From Oscillospiraceae bacterium (lineage in GTDB: Bacteria > Bacillota > Clostridia > Oscillospirales > Ruminococcaceae), in NCBI GenBank assembly GCA_018110855.1, contig JAGBFZ010000097.1, positions 1 through 5,204 of the forward strand: a DNA stretch of 5,204 bases. Reading direction: 5' to 3'. A program made the translations under genes and the position numbers. The notes under the pieces are model-generated. The model saw nothing but the letters and a program-made list of their open reading frames with translations. It was not told the DNA's origin and did no database searches. Each line of letters starts with the position of its first letter. Position 1 is the first letter of the stretch. Positions 1 to 5,204 of the stretch are shown piece after piece.

Positions 1-140
1 AATTACCTTCAGCTGAAGTACAATCTTTAGGTATAAAAGAAAAGATTGTACTTTTACCATCATAGATTTTACCATATAAGCCTGTTAGTCTAGTAGTATT
101 ATATAAACTAATGGTATACCCTAAATCATTTAAAACATTC
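1..140. other. AT-rich segment at the distal end of the visible GH5 frame
   Basis: By hand count this stretch has 38 G/C in 140 bases (27%), against 72 in the following 140 (51%). The minus-strand GH5 frame stays open through it, reading on from residue 246 in TTA/AAT/AGA-type codons unlike the rest of the gene. The peptide (for example GLYGKIYDGKST at 265-276) lacks the expected GH5 stretch after the MVTPYAA motif, normally a P-D-D-rich turn followed by an IVS-H-Y strand. It may be recombined DNA, a domain insertion or an assembly join. Its identity is not recognised. Confidence 0.6.
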
Positions 141-874
141 TCACCCGAAGAAGCGGCATAAGGAGTCACCATCAGATGACGGAGCTTGTTGTTTCCGCCC
201 GAATTTCTTACAGTTTCCACAAAAGCAGCGTTCCAGTGGTTGATGACATCTCTCGCCTCAGCATTTCCGCCGTTCCATTCGGAGGGATCTCCCTTGAGAC
301 GAGGCTCGTTCAGACCCTCGAAAATAAGCTTTTCATTGTATTTTTTGAAATGCTCTGCGATCTGAGTCCAGAGGGCAACGAGAATTTCCTGTGCAGCAGC
401 CTCGTTTTCATATGTAGGCATATGCCAGTCCTCGTGATGGAGATTTAGGATAACGAACATATCATTGTCAATGCCGTAATCAACTATCTCATTGACCCTA
501 TCCATCCAATCGGGATCAATGGTATAATCGGGGCCTTCACCGAATTTGCCTTCCCAGGTAACGGGAACTCTGAGAATATTAAAGCCCTGAGCAGCAACAT
601 TATCTATCATTGCTTTGGTGGTAACGGGCTGTCCCCATGCAGTTTCCCAGTCTGAGGGAAGCTCTGTTCCCTTGGGAGTGGTGATAACAGAATCCAGTGT
701 ATTTCCAAGATTCCAGCCCACCTTCATTTCCTTGACAAGCTCGGTTGAAGGAATATCCCTCATGGCAGCAGGCTGCTCTGCGGCAGGGGAGTCTGCTTTG
801 CCTGCACAGGCAGAAAGCGGCAGCAGCATGACTGCTGCAGTCATAACTGCAGCAATAGTTTTGTATATTTTCAT
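1..874 (-). CDS. GH5 family cellulase/endoglucanase lipoprotein, partial (C-terminal part beyond left edge)
   Basis: Secreted glycoside hydrolase of family 5, probably subfamily 4, expected to cut internal beta-1,4 bonds of cellulose, xyloglucan or mixed-linkage glucan at the cell surface. 291 codons are visible and the frame is open to the edge. Residues 1-22 are a lipoprotein signal peptide (MKIYK, hydrophobic core, lipobox LSAC with Cys23), then a short Ala/Pro/Gln-rich linker. The catalytic barrel starts near residue 46. Visible GH5 signatures are GWNLGNTLD at 53-61, conserved Arg102 in LRVPVTW, LNLHHEDW at 143-150, and GLNEP at 187-191, where Glu190 is the expected acid/base. The catalytic nucleophile Glu would lie beyond the edge. 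ATG at 874 is supported by AAAGGA 8 bases upstream and by the signal peptide. From about residue 246 the encoded sequence no longer resembles GH5 and base composition drops sharply. The family call is firm; the substrate and subfamily are inference. Confidence 0.9.
   Translation of the reverse strand, partial: MKIYKTIAAVMTAAVMLLPLSACAGKADSPAAEQPAAMRDIPSTELVKEMKVGWNLGNTLDSVITTPKGTELPSDWETAWGQPVTTKAMIDNVAAQGFNILRVPVTWEGKFGEGPDYTIDPDWMDRVNEIVDYGIDNDMFVILNLHHEDWHMPTYENEAAAQEILVALWTQIAEHFKKYNEKLIFEGLNEPRLKGDPSEWNGGNAEARDVINHWNAAFVETVRNSGGNNKLRHLMVTPYAASSGENVLNDLGYTISLYNTTRLTGLYGKIYDGKSTIFSFIPKDCTSAEGN
16..53. repeat. 13-bp perfect inverted repeat, 12-base loop
   Basis: Bases 16-28 (AAGTACAATCTTT) are the exact reverse complement of bases 41-53, separated by 12 bases. 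It lies in the AT-rich segment within the open minus-strand frame. The stem is AT-rich and has only a four-T run (52-55, the first two inside the stem) on its plus-strand side, so a terminator role is weakly supported. Confidence 0.6.
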
Positions 875-906
875 TTTTCCCGTCCTTTCGGTAGCAATAT
901 GCTTAT

Positions 907-935
907 ATTGTATAACAATTCAATGGAAATGTCAA
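907..935 (-). promoter_or_regulatory. Sigma-A type promoter of the GH5 gene
   Basis: Read on the minus strand, a perfect -35 TTGACA (bases 935-930) is followed by a 17-base spacer and -10 TACAAT (912-907, five of six consensus bases). The transcription start would fall near base 900, giving a leader of about 26 bases. The ribosome binding site AAAGGA lies at 888-883. The -35 box sits directly against the T-tract of the nadA terminator, so the cellulase gene appears to be transcribed independently of nadA. No obvious catabolite or regulator site was recognised. Confidence 0.8.
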
Positions 936-936
936 G

Positions 937-972
937 AAAAAATACAGCCGCCCGAAAAAACGGACAGCTGTA
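937..972 (-). terminator. Rho-independent terminator of nadA
   Basis: On the minus strand, 15 bases after the nadA stop, a 12-bp stem (arms 972-961 and 954-943, two G-U pairs) closes a six-base T loop and is followed by six T residues (942-937). The core of the stem is GC-rich (CAGCTGTCCG paired with CGGGCGGCTG), the classical intrinsic terminator form. Confidence 0.88.
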
Positions 973-987
973 ATGCACTTGCAGAAA

Positions 988-1899
988 TTAGCCCAGTCGA
1001 AGCATTTCATCAATGCAGACCTTTGCCTTTAGTCGTGTTTCCTCGGGGAGAATTATCTCCTCGCCGTCTGTTCCCTCAAGGCAGTGGAGAACGTCGGTGA
1101 TGGAAGTGATCTTCATGTTGTGGCAGAAGCAGTCCTTGGAAAGGGCAGAGAACATCTTGTCGGGACATTCGATGCTGAGATGCTGAACAATGCTGTTTTC
1201 AGTGCCGATAATAAATTCCTTCGCACTGCTTTTCTTTGCAAAATCCATGATGCCCGTGGTGCTGCCTGCATAATCAGCCATTGCGGTAACAGCAGGCTGA
1301 CATTCGGGGTGAAGAAGAACAAGAGCATTTGGGTGTGCTTCCTTTGCCTTCTGAACCTCTTTAACAGTAATTCGTGCATGGGTAGGACAGCCGCCGCTTA
1401 CAAATTTGAACTGCTTTTCGGGGATCTGCTTTGAAACGTAATCTCCTAAGTTGCAGTCAGGGATAAAAAGGATTTTGTCAGCGTCCATCTTTCTGATAAT
1501 ATCCACAGCGGAGGAGGAGGTAACACAAACATCGCAGAGGGTCTTCAGCTCGGCAGTGGTGTTTATGTAAGCAACGGTCTTATAGCCCTTGTACATTTCC
1601 TGAAGCTGACGCAGCATATCAACATCGAGCTGCTCAGCCATAGGACAGCCTGCTTCGGAACGGGGGAGATAAACTTTCTTTTCAGGGGAAAGTATCTTAC
1701 AAGTCTCTGCCATAAAACGAACTCCGCACATGATAACTCCCTCGCAGTCGGCAGCAGCAGCCTTCTGTGCTAGTCCGAAGGAATCACCCGTAAAATCCGC
1801 TATCTCCAGAATATCGTGAGTCTGGTAGCAATGAGCAAGAATACAGATGTTCTTTTCTTTTTTCAGCTTAATGATCTTTTCCTGAATATCCTTTATCAT
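988..1899 (-). CDS. nadA: Quinolinate synthase NadA
   Basis: Cytoplasmic [4Fe-4S] enzyme that condenses iminoaspartate (from NadB) with dihydroxyacetone phosphate to give quinolinate, the precursor of NAD. The 303 residues match the short form of the family (about 300, as in Thermotoga) rather than the longer E. coli form. Expected features are visible: AHCYQ at 22-26, IADFTGDS at 33-40, RFMAET at 61-66, YINTTAE at 111-117, VTSSSAV at 126-132, HPEC at 197-200 and GSTTGIM at 212-218. The three likely cluster ligands are Cys85 (AGCPMA), Cys171 (GGCPTH) and Cys259 (CHNMK). The ATG at 1899 has GGAG 10 bases upstream and gives the normal N-terminus. The gene has its own promoter and terminator, and nadB and nadC are not in the window, although they often neighbour nadA. 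The NadB partner is therefore assumed to be elsewhere. Confidence 0.96.
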   Translation of the reverse strand: MIKDIQEKIIKLKKEKNICILAHCYQTHDILEIADFTGDSFGLAQKAAAADCEGVIMCGVRFMAETCKILSPEKKVYLPRSEAGCPMAEQLDVDMLRQLQEMYKGYKTVAYINTTAELKTLCDVCVTSSSAVDIIRKMDADKILFIPDCNLGDYVSKQIPEKQFKFVSGGCPTHARITVKEVQKAKEAHPNALVLLHPECQPAVTAMADYAGSTTGIMDFAKKSSAKEFIIGTENSIVQHLSIECPDKMFSALSKDCFCHNMKITSITDVLHCLEGTDGEEIILPEETRLKAKVCIDEMLRLG

Positions 1900-1943
1900 A
1901 TAATAACAACTCCAATGGGGAAAATCCTATATATTTATCTTTT

Positions 1944-1972
1944 ATTATACCATTTGTCCGTGATTTTTTCAA
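1944..1972 (-). promoter_or_regulatory. Promoter of nadA, with extended -10
   Basis: On the minus strand -35 TTGAAA (1972-1967) is separated by 17 bases from a perfect -10 TATAAT (1949-1944). The -10 is preceded by TGG, forming an extended -10 element. Transcription would start near base 1937, leaving a leader of about 38 bases before the ATG at 1899. A binding site for a known NAD-biosynthesis repressor such as NiaR could not be identified by eye. Confidence 0.78.
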
Positions 1973-1989
1973 GCCAAAACAGTAAATAT

Positions 1990-2036
1990 AATTTTACAGA
2001 GAATTTACCGAAACGATGTCAAAAAACGGTAAAATT
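1990..2036. repeat. Overlapping short inverted repeats between divergent promoters
   Basis: The right arm at 2027-2036 (CGGTAAAATT) can pair with two alternative left arms. AATTTTAC at 1990-1997 matches 2029-2036 (8 bp), and TTTACCG at 2004-2010 matches 2027-2033 (7 bp). The two left arms are themselves near direct repeats. The elements lie just upstream of the nadA -35 and about 90 bases upstream of the DnaD-gene -10, so they could be operator half-sites. Chance occurrence in AT-rich DNA is also possible. Confidence 0.35.
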
Positions 2037-2044
2037 GTACAAAA

Positions 2045-2083
2045 TCCGCCTTGTGAGTCTTTTGTATAGAAATATGAGGCGGA
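2045..2083. repeat. 7-bp inverted repeat TCCGCCT / AGGCGGA
   Basis: TCCGCCT at 2045-2051 is the exact reverse complement of AGGCGGA at 2077-2083, with a 25-base spacer. It is the only GC-rich element in an otherwise AT-rich intergenic region. It lacks an adjoining T-tract, so it is not a convincing terminator. Confidence 0.35.
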
Positions 2084-2122
2084 AAACTATGCAAAATATA
2101 TATAGAATTTTTTCATGTCCTG

Positions 2123-2131
2123 TGCTATAAT
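2123..2131 (+). promoter_or_regulatory. Extended -10 promoter of the DnaD/helicase-loader operon
   Basis: TGCTATAAT at 2123-2131 is a perfect -10 hexamer with the TGn extension. The -35 at the right distance (TAGAAT, 2103-2108) is poor, three of six, so the extension probably supplies recognition. Transcription would start near 2138. AAGGAG at 2160-2165 is the ribosome binding site for the ATG at 2171, with a rather short 5-base gap. Confidence 0.7.
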
Positions 2132-2170
2132 ATATAAGAAAATTACCTGCAATTTATTTAAGGAGACCAA

Positions 2171-3211
2171 ATGGAATATAAAATCAACTGGGATTGCTGT
2201 GATGGAGTATTTGCAGTTCCCGATGCAGCCGCAGACGGATTGAAGCTTGCTTCGGGAAAGGCTGTCAAGGTGCTTGTTTATTTTATGAAATATCGCAGTC
2301 TGCCCGAGCGACCCGAGGATATAGGTGTTACTTATGAGGATGCCGAGGACGCAATTTCCTATTGGGAGCAGCTTGGAATACTTAAAAAATCGGAGAGCGA
2401 AATGACTTCGGAGCAAAAGAATGTTTCGGTGAATACCGCTAATTGTCAGGAGCCTGTTAAAATAATCGCTTCACCGCCCAAAAAAGAGGAGACAGTTCAA
2501 AAGCCTGTGATAAAGCCGAGAAAGGCGCTTCTCCCCACGGAAATAGCAGAGCGGATAGCTCAGTCCGAGGAAATTGCCTTTCTATTCCAAAGTGCGGAGC
2601 AAAGCCTCGGACGGGTGCTGACCTTTGACGATCAGAGAACGATATTGTGGTTTCACGATCATCTGGGAATGTCAGCGGATATCATAATCATGCTTATAGC
2701 CTATTGCTGTTCGGTGGGCAGGGGAAATATGGGAAAGATCGAAAAGATCGCTGCAGAGTGGCATGAGAATAACATCACCACTCATGAGCAGGCGGAAAAT
2801 GAGATACTTGCCATGCAGAAAGCCTTTTCCTTTGAGGGCAAGGTTCAGTCAAGGCTGAAGCTCCAGAGCAAGCTTACCGATTCACAGAAGAAGTACATAG
2901 ACGCATGGTCGGGAATGGATATTACAATAGATATGGTAGAGCTTGCCTATGATAAGACTGTTGACGGCATCGGTAAGCCCTCTTTCAATTATATGGATAA
3001 AATACTCAGAAAGTGGCATGAAAATGGCATAACCAATGCTGCTGCAGCCGAGGAATTTGACGAGCGGACGAAGCCCGTTCGGAAGAAGGACAAAAAAACA
3101 GCAGCGGAAGCAAAGCCTGCTGCAGCTCCTTCATACGATCTTGATCAGCTGTTTGAACACGCTCTGAATACCACTCCCACAGTAAAGAAGACAGGCGAGG
3201 AGGCGAGATGA
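2171..3211 (+). CDS. DnaD-domain primosomal protein with two DnaD domains
   Basis: Probable replication-initiation or primosome protein of the DnaD/DnaB (Bacillus sense) superfamily, 346 residues. Residues about 1-72 form an N-terminal winged-helix-like region (an early conserved stretch, then a helix ending SYWEQLGIL at 63-71). Residues about 73-115 are a low-complexity linker rich in Ser, Lys and Glu. Two DnaD/DnaB_2 domains follow. The first spans about 122-215, ending in a YxxxIxxxW-type motif in which Met replaces the Tyr (MGKIEKIAAEW, 187-197). The second spans about 233-298 with a canonical form, YMDKILRKW at 274-282. A Lys/Ala-rich tail leads to a short C-terminal segment around DLDQLFEHALN (323-333). 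These domains bind single-stranded DNA and partner proteins in Bacillus DnaD and DnaB. The gene overlaps a DnaC-like loader by 4 bases, supporting joint work in helicase loading. The exact DnaB/DnaD equivalence is not resolved. Confidence 0.88.
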   Translation: MEYKINWDCCDGVFAVPDAAADGLKLASGKAVKVLVYFMKYRSLPERPEDIGVTYEDAEDAISYWEQLGILKKSESEMTSEQKNVSVNTANCQEPVKIIASPPKKEETVQKPVIKPRKALLPTEIAERIAQSEEIAFLFQSAEQSLGRVLTFDDQRTILWFHDHLGMSADIIIMLIAYCCSVGRGNMGKIEKIAAEWHENNITTHEQAENEILAMQKAFSFEGKVQSRLKLQSKLTDSQKKYIDAWSGMDITIDMVELAYDKTVDGIGKPSFNYMDKILRKWHENGITNAAAAEEFDERTKPVRKKDKKTAAEAKPAAAPSYDLDQLFEHALNTTPTVKKTGEEAR

Positions 3212-3213
3212 TG
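3198..3213 (+). promoter_or_regulatory. Ribosome binding site with two adjacent candidate starts (ATGATG)
   Basis: AGGAGG at 3198-3203 lies inside the end of the DnaD-domain gene. Two adjacent ATGs follow: 3208, 4 bases away and overlapping the upstream TGA as ATGA, and 3211, 7 bases away and overlapping as TGATG. The spacing fits 3211 better. The difference is one Met. Both arrangements are typical of translational coupling. Confidence 0.7.
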
Positions 3214-4191
3214 ACCCGCACTGAAATACGCCATAAGGCAAATGCAGAAATGGAAAGACGGAAGCTTCGAGCGGAAAACGAAGCCGCCGACCGTCAGCGG
3301 GAGATATATGAAAAGATACCCGAGATAGAGGAAATACGGCGAATGCTTGCCCGAACCGCTACCGAGCTTTCCCGAATGATAATCAGCCGCAAGGGCGATT
3401 ACAAAGACAATTTTGAAAAGCTCCGCAGGAATAATCTTGACGGCGCAAATATGATAAAGGAGCTTTTAAGGTCAAAGGGCTATCCCGAGGATTATCTTGA
3501 AACCCATTACCGCTGTAAGGTGTGCAATGATACAGGCTATACCGAAAGGGAAATGTGCGACTGCATGAAGCGGCTGATCAGCAAGATCGCCGCAGAGGAG
3601 CTGAACCGCACTGCCAATCTGCCTGACGCAGATTTTGCCCATTTCAGCCTTGATTATTACCGAGGTATCGTGATCGACGGAATAGACTGCTATAACCTTA
3701 TGTCCAAAAATCTCAGCTTCTGCCGTGAATATGCAGCACTCTTTTCTGAAAGCTCGGACAGCCTGCTGATGCTCGGAAAAACGGGAGTTGGAAAGACGCA
3801 TCTTTCCATGTCAATCGCAAGAGAGGTCATAGACAAGGGCTATAATGTGATATACGGCTCTGTGATAAATATTCTTCGCAGCATAGAAAAGGAGCATTTC
3901 GACAGAGGCGAGGAGGGCAGTGATACCCTTGAGAGTATATGCAGCTGCGATCTGCTGATATTTGACGATCTTGGCTCGGAGCATCATACACCATTTTACG
4001 AGTCCACCCTGTATAATATCATCAACACCCGCATAAACACAGGCAAGCCCATGATAATAAGCACCAATTTATCCAAAGAGGAGCTTGCGTCAACCTATAA
4101 CGAAAGAATAATCTCAAGAATTTTCTGCTGCTGCACCCTGCTCCTTTTCGCAGGACGTGATGTAAGGCAGCTAAAAAGGATAAACGGATAA
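3208..4191 (+). CDS. DnaC-like AAA+ helicase loader ATPase
   Basis: AAA+ ATPase of the DnaC/DnaI/IstB group, expected to load the replicative helicase onto DNA in the cytoplasm; 327 residues. Residues 1-100 are a highly charged, largely helical N-terminal region of the kind that contacts helicase. A four-cysteine cluster follows (C103-x2-C106, C117-x-C119), a likely zinc site as seen in DnaI-type loaders. The ATPase core has Walker A GKTGVGKT (190-197), Walker B LLIFDD (249-254), sensor-1 Asn287 in IISTN, and a box VII-like ERIISRI (299-305) with Arg304 as probable arginine finger. The C-terminal FAGRDVRQLKR (314-324) is the usual family ending. Context next to a DnaD-domain gene, with no transposase, favours a chromosomal loader over an IstB transposition helper. 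Three consecutive cysteines at 307-309 are unusual. The start may be 3211 rather than 3208. Confidence 0.92.
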   Translation: MMTRTEIRHKANAEMERRKLRAENEAADRQREIYEKIPEIEEIRRMLARTATELSRMIISRKGDYKDNFEKLRRNNLDGANMIKELLRSKGYPEDYLETHYRCKVCNDTGYTEREMCDCMKRLISKIAAEELNRTANLPDADFAHFSLDYYRGIVIDGIDCYNLMSKNLSFCREYAALFSESSDSLLMLGKTGVGKTHLSMSIAREVIDKGYNVIYGSVINILRSIEKEHFDRGEEGSDTLESICSCDLLIFDDLGSEHHTPFYESTLYNIINTRINTGKPMIISTNLSKEELASTYNERIISRIFCCCTLLLFAGRDVRQLKRING

Positions 4192-4202
4192 GGAGGATAT
4201 CT

Positions 4203-4433
4203 ATGTTAACAGTATTAAAGGTCAAGACCGAGCGTTTTCTTAAATCCCTTGATGTGAATGTAACAATAAGCAAGCGAGAGCTTGTGCTGGCAATTGCCGC
4301 ATTTACACTGCTCGGTATAGTAATAGGAGCAATGTTCAGCCCCCGTAAGAATGTTTCTATCGGAAGCAACAACAGCGCCGACAATAACAGCTATGGCGGT
4401 ACAAAGGACGAAAAAGAGGACGAGGAAGAATAA
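4203..4433 (+). CDS. Small single-pass membrane protein, third gene of the helicase-loader operon
   Basis: Unrecognised 76-residue protein. Residues 1-26 are basic and amphipathic (K6, K8, R11, K14, K24, R25). Residues 27-45 (LVLAIAAFTLLGIVIGAMF) are a convincing transmembrane helix. PRK at 47-49 flanks it, then comes an Asn/Ser/Gly-rich stretch and a very acidic end (KDEKEDEEE, 68-76). The start is well supported: AGGAGG at 4191-4196 stands 6 bases before the ATG and overlaps the upstream stop codon, so it is translated from the same message. There is no cleavable signal sequence or lipobox. Orientation is ambiguous because basic residues flank both sides of the helix, although the larger N-terminal charge suggests N-in with an acidic tail outside. 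It could link the operon's products to the membrane, or be a bystander; this is inference only. Confidence 0.82.
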   Translation: MLTVLKVKTERFLKSLDVNVTISKRELVLAIAAFTLLGIVIGAMFSPRKNVSIGSNNSADNNSYGGTKDEKEDEEE

Positions 4434-4443
4434 TACTGCAAAA

Positions 4444-4477
4444 ATGGGGCTTCGGAACAGATTTTCCGAAGTCCCAT
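4444..4477. terminator. Bidirectional hairpin terminator between convergent genes
   Basis: A 14-bp stem (4444-4457 with 4464-4477, one G-U pair) closes a 6-base loop. Read on the minus strand it begins 2 bases after the stop of the FliB-like gene and is followed by a run of five T (bases 4445-4441, the first two lying in the stem foot), giving a good intrinsic terminator. On the plus strand it follows the small membrane protein gene by 10 bases, but the downstream T content is weak, so termination of the operon is less certain. Confidence 0.78.
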
Positions 4478-4479
4478 GC

Positions 4480-5204
4480 TTATTCAGAGTAATATTCCTC
4501 ATACAGAAAATCAAATATCACCTCAAGATTTTCGCAGCTGTATTCGACTTCCTTGGACCATAAACAAGCGCTGTCCTCAAGGCTCATTCCGCAGCTTTTT
4601 TCAATAAGAGCGATCATCTGCGCCGAAAAGACCGCAAAAGCGGATTTGAGAAAAATCTCTCCATCCGACCCCGATTTCATAAAATATCTGAAAATGAAAT
4701 AAGCAAGAATATTTTTATATCCCGCAGTATCAGCAAAGTCGGGCGTGTTATCCGCATTAATACTGCCGCATATATTTTCCCATTTCCCGTTTATGGGTTC
4801 AAGAGATGAGAGCAGAGAAACAGCTTTTCCCATAAATTTACGGGAGCGGAGTGCAGCCGATATATTCGGAAAATTGCCCGTAAGCTCCCTCTCCGCCTCT
4901 GCCGAGCGATAAAGCAGCTTTTCACACATCGAGAAAAAATCCTCACAGCCGTTTATTATCTCAAAAAGCTCTGCCCTTATCTTAAGCAGACGGCTGTGAA
5001 GCATATCCATAGGCTTGGTTTCACCGCCCTCAGAGCGTAGAAGGTGCAGCCCGAAAGAAATTTTGCTGTTAATGATTATCCGAGCCGCCTCCTCGCAGCA
5101 AAGTCCAATGCCCATTTCACATCTGTCCCCGAACCATTCTCTGAAACGGGGATGAAGGGAGCATATCTCGCAGAGCATATCCTCGCCTCCCGCAATGATA
5201 AGCC
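4480..5204 (-). CDS. FliB-like (flagellin lysine N-methylase family) cysteine-rich protein, partial
   Basis: The frame is open to the right edge, 240 codons visible, and the N-terminal part is missing. An ATG at 5178 exists, but the in-frame codons before it encode LIIAGGED running directly into the conserved motif, so that Met is probably internal and the gene starts outside the window. Counting from that Met, the motif is C3-x2-C6, HPRF at 9-12, W15-F16, GLCCEEAAR at 25-33. This matches the family's cysteine motifs, which in characterised FliB bind an iron-sulfur cluster and support methylation of flagellin lysines. The remaining 200 residues are mostly helical and poorly conserved, ending in acidic and aromatic residues (EEYYSE). 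No flagellin or motility gene is visible nearby, so the actual substrate is unknown. Family membership is from motif recognition only. Confidence 0.72.
   Translation of the reverse strand, partial: LIIAGGEDMLCEICSLHPRFREWFGDRCEMGIGLCCEEAARIIINSKISFGLHLLRSEGGETKPMDMLHSRLLKIRAELFEIINGCEDFFSMCEKLLYRSAEAERELTGNFPNISAALRSRKFMGKAVSLLSSLEPINGKWENICGSINADNTPDFADTAGYKNILAYFIFRYFMKSGSDGEIFLKSAFAVFSAQMIALIEKSCGMSLEDSACLWSKEVEYSCENLEVIFDFLYEEYYSE

Noticed and set aside
3..62. Possible C-terminal tail of a plus-strand gene (LPSAEVQSLG... ending at TAG 60-62)
   Set aside because: Only 19 codons are visible, which cannot be told from chance; the minus-strand frame continuous with GH5 is longer. It remains an alternative if the AT-rich block proves to be a separate sequence.
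615..1100. 161-codon plus-strand open frame across the GH5 start and nadA end
   Set aside because: It is antisense to the GH5 signal peptide, promoter and nadA C-terminus, has no ribosome binding site, and its protein is low-complexity with no family features.
1816..2130. 104-codon plus-strand open frame through the nadA start and the intergenic region
   Set aside because: It overlaps the nadA N-terminus on the other strand, covers both promoters, and the peptide has no recognisable features; it follows from AT-rich spacer.
1900..2170. Riboswitch or structured small RNA in the divergent intergenic region
   Set aside because: The predicted leaders are short (about 38 and 33 bases), and the inverted repeats lie upstream of both transcription starts, so no transcribed structured element is supported.
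2087..2416. 109-codon minus-strand open frame over the 5' end of the DnaD-domain gene
   Set aside because: It is antisense to a confident coding region and lacks an upstream ribosome binding site or recognisable motif.
3208..4191. IstB-type insertion sequence helper
   Set aside because: No IstA-like transposase, terminal inverted repeats or target duplication is visible, and linkage with a DnaD-domain gene favours a replicative helicase loader.
4351..4563. 70-codon plus-strand open frame across the convergent terminator
   Set aside because: It spans the hairpin and runs antisense into the FliB-like gene, with no ribosome binding site and no coding signature.

Overview
The window looks like a chromosomal segment from a Ruminococcus-type gut or rumen clostridium. 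The basis is a secreted lipoprotein GH5 cellulase/endoglucanase, a short Clostridia-style NadA, a DnaD-domain plus DnaC-like helicase-loader operon, and a FliB-like cysteine-rich protein. Genus placement is inferred from protein style, not from a search. No rRNA, tRNA, CRISPR array or insertion sequence is visible.

Layout. Bases 1-874 (minus) hold the N-terminal part of a GH5 glycoside hydrolase that runs off the left edge. Its last ~140 bases are about 27% GC, against about 51% in the next 140, and the protein stops looking like GH5 there. Bases 875-987 are a compact intergenic region in which the nadA terminator abuts the GH5 promoter. Bases 988-1899 (minus) encode quinolinate synthase NadA, alone and with its own promoter. 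Bases 1900-2170 (271 bases) are a divergent intergenic region with one promoter for each direction and some short inverted repeats; no gene is seen in it. Bases 2171-4433 (plus) form a tight three-gene operon: a protein with two DnaD domains, a DnaC-like AAA+ helicase loader (4-base overlap), and a 76-residue single-pass membrane protein (11-base gap). A strong hairpin at 4444-4477 lies between this operon and the convergent FliB-like gene at 4480-5204 (minus), which is cut by the right edge.

Function. The GH5 enzyme would be anchored on the cell surface and cut beta-glucans. NadA makes quinolinate for NAD synthesis. The DnaD-like and DnaC-like proteins probably act together in loading the replicative helicase, and the small membrane protein is an uncharacterised co-transcribed partner. 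The FliB-like protein is annotated by family only; no flagellar gene is visible nearby. Most of the window is ordinary housekeeping and accessory DNA. The points most worth checking are the composition break inside the GH5 gene, the small membrane protein in the helicase-loading operon, and the orphan FliB-like protein.
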